DNA from: Omphiscola glabra
Taxonomy: Eukaryota; Mollusca; Gastropoda; Lymnaeidae
Reading direction: 5' to 3'
Assembly: GCA_964017045.1 (NCBI GenBank)
Contig: OZ024797.1
Span: 17,019,863-17,083,862 of the forward strand
DNA length: 64,000 nucleotides
This document shows, one piece after another, positions 50,870 through 62,560 of this stretch. The notes beneath the pieces are model-generated. The model made no database searches. It worked only from the letters and a program-made list of their open reading frames with translations, and had not been told where the DNA came from. Position numbers and translations under genes: made by a program. How positions within the stretch are numbered: position 1 is the first letter of the stretch; each line of letters opens with the position of its first letter.

Positions 50870-52300
50870 GGGACACATTTAGCTGGCCCTCCACCCGACT
50901 TATGGAGGGGACACATTTAGCAGGACCCCGCCTTATGGAGGGGACACATTTAAATAGCCCCCCACCCGCCTTATGGAGGGGACACAGTTAGCAGCCCCCA
51001 CCCGGCTTATAGAGGGGAAACATTTAGCTGGACCCCCACCACACTTATGGAGAGGACACATTTAGCTGGACCCCCACCCGACTTATCAGGGGGACACATT
51101 TAGCTAGACCCCCACCAGACTTATGGAGGGGGACACATTTAGCTGGAACCCCAACAGACTTATGGAGGGGGACACATTTAGCTGGACCCCAACCAGACTT
51201 ATGGAGGGGAAACATTTAGCTGGACCCCCATCAGACTTATGGAGGGGGACACATTTAACTGGACCCCCACCAGACTTATGGAGAGGGACACATTTAGCTG
51301 GACCCCCACCAGACTTATAGGGGGCACATATAGCTGGACCCCCACCACACTTATGGAGAGGACACATTTAGCTGGACCCCCACCCGACTTATCAGGGGCA
51401 CATTTAGCTGGACCCCCACCAGACTTATGGAAGGAGACACATTTAGCTGGACCCCCACCAGACTTATGGAGGGGGACACATTTAGCTGGACCCCCCACCA
51501 GACTTATGGAGGGAACACATTTAGCTGGACCCCTACCAGACTTATGGAGGGGGACACATTTAGCTGGACCCCCACCCGACTTATAGGGGGCACATTTAGC
51601 TGGACCCCCACCAGACTTATGGAGGGGGACACATTTAGCTGGACCCCCACCAGACTTATGGAGGGGGACACATTTAGCTGGACCCCCCACCAGACTTATG
51701 GAGGGAACACATTTAGCTGGACCCCCACCAGACTTATGGAGGGGGACACATTTAGCTGGACCCCCACCCGACTTATAGGGGGCACATTTAGCTGGACCCC
51801 CACCAGACTTATGGAGGGGGACACATTTAGCTGTACCCCCACCAGATTTATGGAGGGGGACACATTTAGCTGGACCTCCACCAGACTTATGGAGGGGGAC
51901 ACATTTAGCTGGACCCCCACCAGACTTATGGAGGGGGACACATTTAGCTGGACCCCCACCAGACTTATGGAGGGGGACACATTTAGCTGAACCCCGCCAG
52001 ACTTATGGAGGGGGACACATTACGCTGGACCCCCACCAGACTTATGGAGGGGACACATTTAGCTGGACCCCCACCAGACTTATGGGGGGCACATTTAGCT
52101 GGACCCCCACCAGACTTATGGAGGGGGACACATTTAGCTGGACCCCCACCAGACTTATGGAGGGGACACATTTAGCTGGACCCCCACCAGACTTAAGGAG
52201 GGGACACATTTAGCTGGACCCCCACCAGACTTATGGGGGCACATTTAGCTGGACCCCCACCAGACTTATGGGGGGCACATTTAGCTGGACCCCGCCTTTT
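50870..52300. repeat. 39-bp minisatellite, about 36 copies
   Basis: Unit CTTATGGAGGGGGACACATT plus TAGCTGGACCCCCACCAGA. G- and C-run length varies between copies, shifting the frame. Several shortened units (TTATAGGGGGCACATTTAGC) recur in the same order. Long open frames on both strands follow from the 39-bp period and are not judged coding. Confidence 0.97.
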
Positions 52301-53429
52301 CAGTGTTGTAAACTATTTCCCCTTGATTTTTATTTCCTTGACTTAAAAAAAAAAAATTAACGCTTTATAGCTAAATATTACCAGGCAAATTATTATTAAT
52401 AGAATATTCTTGTTTTACGTTATAGTGCGGTGTAGTTCATTTATTAATTCTTACATTAACAATTTAGACTAGAGGTTGTCGAATTGAGTGTTTAATTTCT
52501 CATTTCTTTTTAAGTGGCGCTGGGGCTGCCAAATTAGGCGTTTGTGAAGTATATTAGCGAAAAGTTTTTAAATAATTGCTTTTAAAATATGTTACAAATT
52601 TTACTTTGATGGACGATCTGCGGGGGGCGGGGGGGGGGGTGTCTTGGGTAGAAATTTTAGTAGAAGATAAATCGAATTTTGTTCCCGACGCACCAGGAAA
52701 GTATTTCATCTTTTTAACAGTACCAATGGCTATTACGTTACGACATACACACATATGATAATGCAATACTCGATGTACCAGCTGTTTAAGAAGTGGCTTA
52801 TGTCTTAATGAGTTGTCAATGTTGAATTGTTTTGCTGTTTGTGTGTATGTGTGGGGGGGGGGGGGGTTGCGAGCGAGTATTCTATCCAAAACACAACCCC
52901 CTCCCCTCCAGCTCTAAACTAAATTAAGAATGTATATCAGCTTTGTAGACTACAACCGCCTGTATACCAGACTTGTTAATAATACGGTTAATGCCCTTTT
53001 GTTATTAATGCATCCACAGTATATTCCCTTTGTTTATTGCCTTATCTTCCTTTTTAAATCTAAACGAAAATAGGAAATCCGGTTTTCAGTTTTTGAGCCG
53101 TAAACCAGTTGCTGATTTTCACAAACCGGTATTTGAATTATTTTTATCATCATAATATTTTTTTTTAAAAATCAAGAATATAAAAAAATAGTAAACTAAT
53201 AACCCAATAGTAAACCTATTTTTATTAGACTCTACTATTTAATAAAGAAAATATTTTTTGAAAAAATAATAAATCCTAAAGATGACGTTTAATGCATAAA
53301 ATGGGTAGGCTACTCGCTAATGTTCGCGTACCTTATATGTAATGATATCAGCTGACCAATGTTTAAAAAACCGGTTCTGAGTGGATTTTTGTAAAGAGTA
53401 AAGGTGGTCGACATAATTCCGACCCCCCC
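52301..53429. other. AT-rich DNA
   Basis: There is a poly-G run near 52621-52640 and another at 52851-52866. No gene or array was recognised. Confidence 0.5.
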
Positions 53430-53655
53430 CCTTCCCCCACAGTGTCGTACTTTGCCTTTAGGGTCCCATTACACCGCAGCTCTATTAGCTCCATCTGCAA
53501 ATTTACAGATCCAGTTTCCCCGTCTATGACAAAATATGGGTTACGAGACAACTCAAAATTACATTTCTGTACTTCAAAGTCACTAAGGCGCCGTGCGAAC
53601 TCGGCGCGAAGTAAGCTAAGTTTTACAGCAAAGTGGGCATTGGGGAAACACCATA
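53430..53655 (-). pseudogene. hAT transposase fragment, EPM2AIP1/GTF2IRD2 type
   Basis: On the - strand FPNAHFAVKLSLLRAEFARR, SDFEVQKCNFEL, NPYFVIDGE and VNLQMELIELRCNGTLKAKY run in one frame. This matches the segment before the dimerisation domain in hAT-derived EPM2AIP1/GTF2IRD2-like proteins. It is cut off after KYDTVGEG, and nothing of the downstream dimerisation domain follows. At about 53690-53760 a hAT-terminus-like sequence (GGGCTGGATGTGGCCCACGG, then CTCGAGTTTGACA) lies on the 5' side. Confidence 0.83.
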
Positions 53656-53869
53656 GCGTTGACTTGGATATACGTTTTCGTCGGTCAAGACCTCGCAGGC
53701 CTGATAGAATTGTACGGCGGGCTGGATGTGGCCCACGGTCCTCGAGTTTGACAAATGTGATCTATACCGTCAGTAGTTATACACATACCATTATCAGCAT
53801 TTATGTAAATATATTACAACGAAATTGTCTTTTGTGTTCATTTTTTAAAATTGCTTATAGTATGTGACG

Positions 53870-54998
53870 ATAATATGTGGTACACCGTAAATATCACGTG
53901 ATCTTTAGTTTGGCTCATGTTTAAGCAAGAAAGACGTCAGTTAAAATGACGTGTCTCACTAAAGATAACCTACCTATCACTGTTACTCTTTAATTATATA
54001 AAGATTTGACAATTATTTCGCTACATAATAATAATATAGTCTCACAAAAATCCTAATCAAAAACAAGTCTACTACTTCATTACACGGTGTACACCGGTAA
54101 CTGAATCTCAGTGATGATGAAGAGCAGACTCCACGGTGATGCTAAGGTGCGGCTGTTGGTGTCACTGCGCCGCGTTACCATGCACAGGAGCCTCGCCACT
54201 CCGTGTGCTTGTAGTATAAAGCGAGGAGTCCGTGCCGTACTTTGGTTCTCTTTTACTCTATGGGGGGGTTTTAGGGTCCAGTTTTCAACAATCAAGATCA
54301 TACCTCTCCTGAACTCTGCCCTCCCTGTGTTTATTTGACTTCTCTCCCAAGATTCCTCCCTTTATCTCCTATCGCCCTTCATTGCTTCTCATAACATTTC
54401 CTTATGATCACTCGGTATTTCCTCATTACCCACATCTTCTTCCATCCTAATACTAATACATGTAATACTTAACATTGTTGGATGATAAAATTAAAGTACT
54501 TTCGGATTCATAAAAACAATCATAGTTATTTTCTATTATTTTACGGAAATTGAATAAATTTAAATGCGCAAAAAATATTATATATCCGCTTTTATTTTAG
54601 TAAAAGTTTAAGTATTTATTATTATTATAAATTACAAACATTTAAATTAACAATAAAGGAACTATTTTAAGCATTTTATCCAAATTTTAAAATGTATTGG
54701 GAAAAAAATATTCAACAAAATTATGATCAAAGAATCACATCTTAATCACATTTATCGGGAAAACCAAAACATATTTTTTTGTTCAGTGCGTTTTAGTGTG
54801 TTGTTAATATTGCGAAATAAAATTAAAATTAATTTGTTCTAAATAAACACGCAAATGACTTCATAGTGCCAATCGACTATCCTATCTATCCAAAGTTCCA
54901 AGTTTCTTTGATTTAATAGCCGCGCATGACAGAACTAATAATGTATTTTCCTTTCTTAAAAGTAAAATTAATAAATATAATTGATTTCTTTTTAAATA
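53870..54998. other. AT-rich DNA
   Basis: No recognised gene. Bases 54110-54250 are more GC-rich and include an open frame without a known domain. Confidence 0.45.
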
Positions 54999-56291
54999 TG
55001 TATATATAAAAATGAATGTATATATGTCTCTATGTCCCATATGCGCTCCTTTACCATTCATGCTATTGCCATAAAACTTTGTTGAGTTGTTGTCCACAAG
55101 CCCGCGCATTTTTCTGATTAATTACAATTCTGTTTAAAAGTTCCATTTTGGGCCGTTGGCCCTAAATTCATTTGTTTTCTTATATGAGCTATGTAAATAT
55201 AATTTCCGTATGCACTCCTATACCATTTATCCGATTGCGATAAAACTTTCGTGAGTTGTTATGCGCACGCCCGCAAAGGTTTCTGAATTATTACAACCCT
55301 TTTAAAATATTCCATTTTGAGCCAGGGGCCCTAAATTCGTTTTTTCTCATATGAGCTATATAAATATAATTTAAAACAGAGCGAATGCATGGGTTGGTGG
55401 AGTTTTAATCAAATACAAATAATAACATCTCAGTTTGTGTGACATAGTAAATTGGTTTCTGAATTAGTACAACCATTTAAACTAATTCCGTTCGGGGCCA
55501 GAGGTCCTAAATTCATTTTAGCTTATATTAGCCATATAAATTCCGAATGCGTTCCTATACCATTCATTCAATTGCAATAAAACTTTAATGAGTTGTTGTC
55601 CGCACGCCCACAAATATTTCTAAGTTAGTACAACCATTTTACAATATACTGTTTTTTGGCCGGGGACACTAAATTCATTTTAGCTTATATTAGCTATATA
55701 AATATAATTTCCGTACGCGTCCTTATACCATTCATCTGATGGCAATAAAACTTTGGTGAGTGTTGTGTTGCGCATGCCCGTAAAGGTTTCTGAATTAGTA
55801 CAACCATTTTACTATATTCCGTTTTGGGTCGGGGGCCCTAAATTCGTTTTTTGTAATATAAGCTATATAAATATAATTTCAAACAAAACTAATGCATGGG
55901 TGAATGATATTTTAATCAAATACAAATTGTGACATTTCAGTTTGTGTGTGACATAATAAGTAGTTTTCTGAATTTAGTACTGCCATTTTAAAAAATTCCA
56001 CTTGGGGCCGGGGGCCCTAAATTCGTTTTTAAAAATTATATTAGCTATATAAGTATAATTTCAACCAAAGCTATTTCATGGGTGATCAATCGCTACAAGT
56101 GTGTGGTCTAACTTTTTGAAAATCCTTGCTTCTCACATGGACAGCTGTGGCCTGCTCACGGATCGAAAAACCTTCTAATTTATTCGTGTACTAACTACAC
56201 AGAAATTAAAACTGGCAATATAACAAGTACTTTTTAAAAAAAATTAAAACTCTTAGAGTGGCATAGCAACGCATGCCGGGTTCATGCTAGT
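54999..56291 (+). mobile_element. Non-autonomous Helentron-like element with internal repeats
   Basis: The left region (ATGTATATATAAAAATGAAT, then GTCTCTATGTCCCATATGCG) resembles Helentron/HINE starts. The right end, GCATAGCAACGCATGCCGGG followed by TTCATGCTAGT, is the characteristic terminus ending in CTAGT. Between them are about five diverged units of about 180 bp, each with TATACCATTCATCCGATTGC, AATAAAACTTT, TTGTTGTGCGCACGCCCG and GGGCCGGGGGCCCTAAATTC. There is no Rep/helicase sequence, so it is non-autonomous. The left boundary is approximate. Confidence 0.78.
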
Positions 56292-57023
56292 TTTTAATAA
56301 TAGGCTACTTGGTATTTTAAGACGCCAAAGTAACAGGACTGACAAGAAAAGGCGAACACTATTTTTTATGGCATCTGTAAAATTATTTCTCCTGAAAGAA
56401 ACTGACATACACACTATCAGCGTGTTGATTTAAAACGGCACGTGTGACGCAAATGTTTTAAATGTGCACCGTCTCGATGTAGACAGTGTTGATATCGCTT
56501 AAGTAAATTTTCAAACTAATCACTGAACAATGGTTGCTGCAGACTTCTGCAAAATTATACTATTTTCTCGCGTTATGCACAGGGGCGTCATTTTGTGTTT
56601 TTTTACATACGCAACTTTTGTAAAAACTTTGATTTTGAGGCAAGGGCTAAATTCTGCTTGCAATCTTTGGCCCTAACTTTCATCCCCTTCTATGAGAAAA
56701 ATGAAATAACATAAAAGAATTTACAGTAAGTAATTTTCTCATGATGATGATAGGTTTACCGCTAAGCTAATCTCACCAAATACTCAACCTAACACAAACT
56801 ATGTGTTTTTCAGACCTTGCGTGATACCAAATGGAGTTGGCCAACTTTGAATAAATGCTGTCTTTACATTGCGCTCCAAAACACACTTTATTATATAACT
56901 TTTTGAATTAAACATTTTTAAAATGCCCCTAACCGGTCGAATTTTCTTCCCCTAGGAACGCCACCAGACCTAAGTCCCTGGTGATACCTAAACCCCTAAG
57001 TCCTGGTCTTCAACCATTTAAAT
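56292..57023. other. AT-rich DNA
   Basis: Nothing recognised. Confidence 0.45.
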
Positions 57024-57188
57024 CAGTGGTTCTCAACTATCCTAATGCCGCGACCCCAAGCACAAAATTATTTTCGTTGCTACTTCATAAGTGTAGAGCA
57101 TATGTGTTTTTAGATAGTCTTAGGCGACCCCTGGGAAAGGGTCGTGCGACACCCAAAAGGGTTGTGACCCACAGGTTGAAAACCGCTG
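57024..57188. mobile_element. hAT-type MITE
   Basis: 165 bp, with ends CAGTGGTTCTCAACTATCC and AGGTTGAAAACCGCTG as inverted repeats. The flanking 8-mers ATTTAAAT and CTTTAAAT are a target duplication with one change. It is the same family as 28162-28339 (shared GCGACCCC and TTATTTTCGTTG motifs, in variant orientation). Confidence 0.9.
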
Positions 57189-57304
57189 CTTTAAATTATG
57201 CTAAGTCTATTATAGCTTTACTGCCATATCGCATTTTCAAGATGACTCGTTGCATTATGCAATTCTTTAACCAGCATTTCTCCTCTCTGGTGTCTTTGGT
57301 TGAA

Positions 57305-57754
57305 TACCAACCTGAAGATCAGAACCTTCAGTACCATGGTGCTGCGACATGGAGAACCACTGCTGTGAACATGAAGAGAATCCAGTCCTTCATCAATAAC
57401 TGCCTAAGAAGGATTCTCGGGATTCACTGGCCTGACAGAATCAGCAACCAGAAACTGTGGCAGCGGACAAAGCAGAAACCGGTAGAACAAGAGATCCTCC
57501 AGTGAAGATGGAGATGGATCGGCTATACACTCAGGAAACCTGCCTCCAGCATAACTAGACAAGCCTTGAACTGGAACCTTCAAGGAAAACGGAAAAGAGG
57601 CAGGCCGAGGAACACTTGGCGCCGTGAAGTGGAAGCGGATACCAAGAAACTTGGCCACACTTGGGGGAGGCTGGAGAGATTGGCTCAGGATCGTGATGCC
57701 TGGAGGGCTCTTGTAGGCGGCCTATGTCCTAGAAATGACCACAGACGTCGTTGA
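57305..57754 (+). pseudogene. LINE reverse-transcriptase C-terminal region (RTE-like)
   Basis: The reading [97 protein letters not shown] and a stop at 57752-57754 is the standard C-terminus of a LINE family abundant in molluscs and other animals. One in-frame TGA (after EILQ, near 57503) and an internal deletion near 57325 show it is dead. It is 5' truncated, as LINE insertions usually are. Confidence 0.9.
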
Positions 57755-58593
57755 AGATCGGCTGCTGTTCCTCGAGGACGAAAAGGCGAAAGAAGATGTC
57801 TTTGGTTCATTTCCTTCTTTCAGCAGTGTGACAATACGTAATTTAAAAATTCTGCGATCACACACAAAATGTAAAAGAACTCAATTTAAAACTCAGACTT
57901 CATTTCAAGCCCACAATCCGGGGGGATGATATGACTAATGGCTTAGGAAGGGGTTGTGGCGTTCCTCCCTGGGTGGCACTTTTTTCCGTAAATGGAAGGG
58001 CGCCATTTTCGGTCAATTGTAGATTTTGTCGTGGAAGTAAGGATGCAAAAAGATTGGCCCCGCCCTGGGCGGCGCGCCACTGAGTATGACCCATTGTGAA
58101 GATAATAAATTAGGTGCTCAAACTTTTGTTTAATGTTGAGAACAAAACACCTGCGCCAAATGTTTTACATTGGAATGCATTACTTCAATTTATCGACCAC
58201 GTGTTGTAAACGAATTAAGAGACCCTTTTGAGATATGTTTTTAATTTATAATTTACCGGTGCAACAAAAATATTTGCAACATGGTCAGATATTGGAATGC
58301 CACATTTCCCATTAATTTTGTTTAAAAAAAATGATTAACTCGCTTGTCAAAATTAGTATCAAGTTTTATTATTAATCATATTATAAGCAATCTATGCTAT
58401 CGGTGCATAGGTTTCCAACTGCTGCAATGAGCGCTACAATGCACAATTAAAATTTCCATTAACATTTGATTTGATTTTTTTTTAATAAGTTAGGAATTAC
58501 AACCAGTGCTCCACTGAACTTATGCACCGCGTCACCGCCACCTTTCCAGCTCATGGGGTTACATTTTTCTTTTTCTGATCTCTGACCAAAAAG
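57755..58593. other. Intergenic DNA
   Basis: Bases 57920-58090 hold a GC-richer repeat-like segment (GGGCGCCATTTTCG, GGGCGGCGCGCCACTG) that may be a MITE remnant. The rest is AT-rich and forms the 5' flank of the candidate exon at 58594. Confidence 0.45.
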
Positions 58594-58677
58594 ATGAAAA
58601 ATATGGCGGAGACCCTTCGCAATATTTGGGGTCATGTCATGAAACGAAAATTTCTGAGAAGAGGAATTCCTTTTGTT
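58594..58677 (+). CDS. Possible first exon of a COX16-like gene
   Basis: ATG at 58594, with an in-frame TGA four codons upstream, opens 28 codons (MKNMAETLRNIWGHVMKRKF, then LRRGIPFV) that end at a good donor, GTT|GTAAGT, in phase 0. Basic residues followed by LRxGxPF resemble the start of COX16, a mitochondrial inner-membrane factor of cytochrome c oxidase assembly, just before its GGSFGL transmembrane segment. No second exon was recognised in the remaining 5.3 kb. The match is short and could be chance. Confidence 0.35.
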
Positions 58678-60520
58678 GTAAGTTAAGGGCTTGGGTAAAC
58701 AAGGCTTTGTAAATAGAATGAGCTTATTGGTAAAAGTGCAGTTCAGGTGCATATGATGTAAATTAATATTATTTCTTAACGGAAAAGTGCGTTCCACAAA
58801 AACTTGTGACATTAAATTTAAATTAGATACTTCGGTAAAGCAAGGGAAACTACTAAACATTTTGTCAGGGAAATGGGCGTCGGCGCGCGAAAATTCGTGT
58901 TTTTAATTTGTTGATGTTGGTGCAATTTCATTCATAAAAAAAATTACTATATCCCACAATTGTGTTCCTTTTCCGGCCTTACGCTTTAGAGGACATCTTG
59001 GCCTATATTTTAATCAATCTCTTTTTTATTTACAATCGGTTAATATTTGAGAAAATCCTTGTTGAATATAAGGCAACTTTCATTATTAATATAAGTCAAA
59101 GTACAAAATATGTCATTTTCAAATTTATTATGCATCTCGGGCATACATTGATCTACCGTTATGCCAAATTTTAAAGCAACAAGTCCTTCCGAAGAGACGC
59201 CATGGTTCCCCCCATGTCGCCCATGAGCAGTATACTATGTAGGTCGCTTTACCCAAATTCGCTATGGTGTGACCACGCCCCCTTTTCAATGGCGGAAGAT
59301 GCCGATACTCTACAAATATTCAATTATTATCACTATTTACATCAAAATATTTGGATAACTTATAGTTTCGAGTGAACTTAATAAGTCTTTTAAACAAGAA
59401 TATCCTAATTTGAGGTTTAAAAACCCGGTAGAGTCCATATTATAAATGATAACCGTGTGCAAAACGTTGTACTGGGTCGTGACTGGGCAGCCATTCACAC
59501 AGCCACTTGCATTTGCATAATGGTTATACCGTAATACTATTTCATTCATAAGAGTTGGCCGTGTGCTAAAACTATTAAACCATTGGTCAGGGAGAGCTTT
59601 AATTAATTATTCATGTGTCAAAGTTGAAAGATTAAAATAAGTCGACCCTAAACAGTATTTAAAGTAATAAGGGGATGCGTTGCCTTATATAAACTATATA
59701 GTCTTTGCGCATGACGCGATCAGCGGAATGAGGTCACAAGATATGGAGGTTTCATCCATAGTAAAAAATGACAAACTAAGTCGTACTTTAAAAATTCTTA
59801 ACTTTAAAACTACAACAGCTAAAAATATGATGTTGGTGTTATAATTCTGTTAAAAATTAGCTCTATTCAACTATGCCATTGGTTTATTTAAAAAAAAATT
59901 TGAATTTTTACCAAAGTACCTACCGTACATTAAATTATTAAAAGAAAAGAAAAAAAATGTGATAATAATTGGTTAATTAGAAGAAGGGAAAAGTCAACAA
60001 AGTACAAGTAAAAAAAACTTTAAAAATTATCAAAAAACATGCAAAATGAATGAAATAATTTTAGCCGGTACATAAATTTCGTGGTGAACAAAGCTACTTT
60101 ATTTTGTATCCCTCTGCCTCTAGCATCTAGTTCTAGATATCGCTGCAAGAAGCAGAGACAGAAGCATCATCGACCTGCAGTATCCCCTTTTTCTCTTGTA
60201 ATTTCAGCTGGTTAATAAATTTTCTGTTGAAATTAGCAACTTTATTTATTGTATCCCTTTCCTGTCATAATTTTAATCGGTACAAAAATTGGCCAATGCA
60301 GAGAATTGGTGCCATGACGTCATATGTGTGTTTATTTTTGCATGTGGGATTCACTCCCCTTTGATTATTTTTGGGGAATTATTTTTTATGAATTAGTATT
60401 AATACGCTGAAGGAATGTTAAGTAAAATTTAGTTTTTTTTGTCATTTTTACAGTTTTCTTACAAAGTGTGTAACTGTAAAGTGTGGCCACAAACGTGTTT
60501 TTTTACTTGGGACTTGTGGT
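58678..60520. other. AT-rich DNA, possibly intronic
   Basis: No gene or array recognised. If the 58594 exon is real, this is its first intron. Confidence 0.4.
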
Positions 60521-60739
60521 TTAGGTTAGGGATAGTTTTAGGGGTTCAGGTTTTTTGCTGGTATCCATCCGTCACAGTCACAAGGCCTGGGATTATTTTT
60601 CTAGGAGATAAGCTTGTTCCCAACAGCAAATCGCCTCTCTCCACGCCGCTGGATAACCCAAGGGAACATCATGTGGATGATATAGATTGGCACCGGTGGC
60701 GTCGCAGGAGTTGTCAGAATGTTTCAAATAATTTCTCTA

Positions 60740-61090
60740 TTTTTCTTTAGGTTTAGGGATATGTTTAGGTTAGGTTTAGTGACAGGTTTAGGGTTCAGAT
60801 TAGGGATAGGTTTAGGGTTCAAGTTAGGTTTAGGTATCGATTTAGGGGTTAGGTTTAGGGATAGGTTTAGGTTTAGGGTTCAGGTTAGCAGACCTGTTTA
60901 CCCGTAAACTCTTAAAATCGTACAATATCATCACAAAATCATTAAATACATTATCTTAATAATAAAAAATAAACATACAGTATATATAAATTATACACCT
61001 CAAAATCGTACATTGTACACCAAAATCGTAAAAGTAAACAGGTCTGGGTTAGGTTTAGGGATTGATTTAAGGTTCAGGTTATGTTTAGGG
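60740..61090. repeat. Degenerate TTTAGG/TTAGGG-rich tract
   Basis: Irregular copies of AGGTTTAGGGATAGGTTTAG and AGGGTTCAGGTTAGG run from 60745 to 60887 and resume at 61047. They surround the 158-bp MITE at 60889-61046. The motif resembles telomere repeats (TTAGGG) but is irregular, so this may be an old interstitial telomere-like tract or simply a G-rich minisatellite. Confidence 0.75.
60889..61046. mobile_element. MITE with CAGACCTGTTTAC ends, copy B
   Basis: The terminal inverted repeats CAGACCTGTTTAC and GTAAACAGGTCTG are identical to copy A at 19630-19861. The element is in inverted orientation relative to A and has fewer internal units. The flanks give GGTTAG on both sides, a 6-bp duplication like that of copy A, though the TTAGG-rich target makes it less certain. 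Confidence 0.87.
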
Positions 61091-61790
61091 ATGGCCATTC
61101 ATCATGAAAAATTATGTATCGGCTGATTTTATTTCTTTAAATTTGATTGGTTTATTTGCTAATTTAAAAATTATTATTGAATTTTTTCGCTTCTTCCATT
61201 TATTTTTCAAATTTTCCTTTTATTTTACACTTTTATTTAAATAACTTTTAAAACAAAAAAAATAATAATAATAAAGTTCATTTAAAAACACGCTTCATCC
61301 CTAATTAAGGCACGAAGCGCTATAAAATAAAATACAAAACGCAACTTGTAATATACATACAAGCCATTGGACAACACAAGCCAATATACATCAAGGAATA
61401 TGAGCAAGCTCCTTGGAAACAAGGAGGTAGACTACATCACCCCTGCAGTTGGGTGCGAAAAAGATGAGTTTTCAACTCAGTTTTGAAAGACTGCAGTGGC
61501 ACTCCTCAGAATGGCGGTCCCAAATTAAAAATTTAATGTTTCTAGAAAAATAATTTTTTAACTTCATTTTTACCTCATGAACTTCAATAAAATTAATTTT
61601 AAAAATAAAATTAAAAAATTTTGTTGGAATAAAACAACAATTTAACAAATTTCTAGAATAATCCTGATTTGCTTTTGTTCAATGAGTTTTTATAGAGAAT
61701 GAAATGTTTGAAGCAGTCGTTTTGATTATCTATTTTACTTCTGCTTACAAACATGAAATCTTGACCTGGCGATCGATCTAATAAAGGTAG
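61091..61790. other. AT-rich DNA
   Basis: Nothing recognised. Confidence 0.45.
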
Positions 61791-62560
61791 AAAATATTAC
61801 ACTGAGGACGATTCAGACAGTGATTTTATGATTTTGGTAACAGAGGCTGATTCTGATGAATCGTATAATCCTAGTAATCTAGTAGTAGTAGTACTAGTGA
61901 TGAAAGTAATAATGCAATTGATTATTCATCAGCTGATGAACAACCAGCCCCACCCCCAGCTAAAGATACTTCTAGTAGAGCTGATACTGTTCCTACTATA
62001 AATAATGTATATTTTAATAGGAAATGTGCTGATCTTGGCACTAAAACTGTGTGCAATTTCAGATTTTTACCTTTGAAAAATGTAGGTGTAAATTTGGAGC
62101 TTGGAATTGGAATCTGGCTAGTAAGTCAAATGAGCTTGACTGGTTTTTTTACTTTGCTAGACACACATATTATTCACAAGCTTGTACTCTCAATAAATGA
62201 TTATGCTTCCTACAGCATTAAAGTCAACACTCCAACATGCAAGAGATCAATTTTTATAATTTTAGAGACTGGAAACCTGTCAATAATTATAAGACCTACA
62301 AATTTCTAGCAGTAAAAACTATGATGGGGATGAACTCTCGTCCATTTGTTTGTGACTTTTGGTCAATGGGATGCATACACCCTGGTTAAGTCAAAGTGTT
62401 TCAGAGATAACAATTCAAAGCCTTGTATCATTTTTTCTCTACATGCTACAGGAAATATGTGTAAATTTAGCCTTTTATAAATTCACAAAGCCAGAAGATC
62501 AGAGAAAATCTAGAACAAAAACCTTCAGAAATTTCAAACTATAACTTGCGGACAGATAAA
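61790..62560 (+). pseudogene. piggyBac-like transposase relic (N-terminal half)
   Basis: Pieces in changing frames: RKYYTEDDSDSDFMILVTEA (acidic N-terminus), SADEQPAPPPAKD, VYFNRKCADLG, then FTLLDTHIIHKLVLSINDYA, DWKPVNNYKTYKFLAVKTMM and GMNSRPFVCDFWS. The last two match the piggyBac (DDE_Tnp_1_7) start, usually W.P.T..E...FLG..I.MGI...P...DYW. Frameshifts and stops break it and the catalytic core is absent. Confidence 0.68.

Noticed and set aside
51104..52171. Open frames on both strands, up to 187 codons
   Set aside because: They follow from the 39-bp period; G/C run-length changes shift the frame repeatedly.
53442..53867. 141-codon open frame on the + strand
   Set aside because: It is antisense to the recognisable hAT transposase fragment.
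54111..54338. Possible first exon starting MMMKSRLHGDAK
   Set aside because: The only nearby donor (AAG|GTGCGG) is poor and no domain is visible.
58459..58860. 133-codon open frame on the - strand
   Set aside because: No domain, odd composition, and it is antisense to the better supported candidate exon at 58594.
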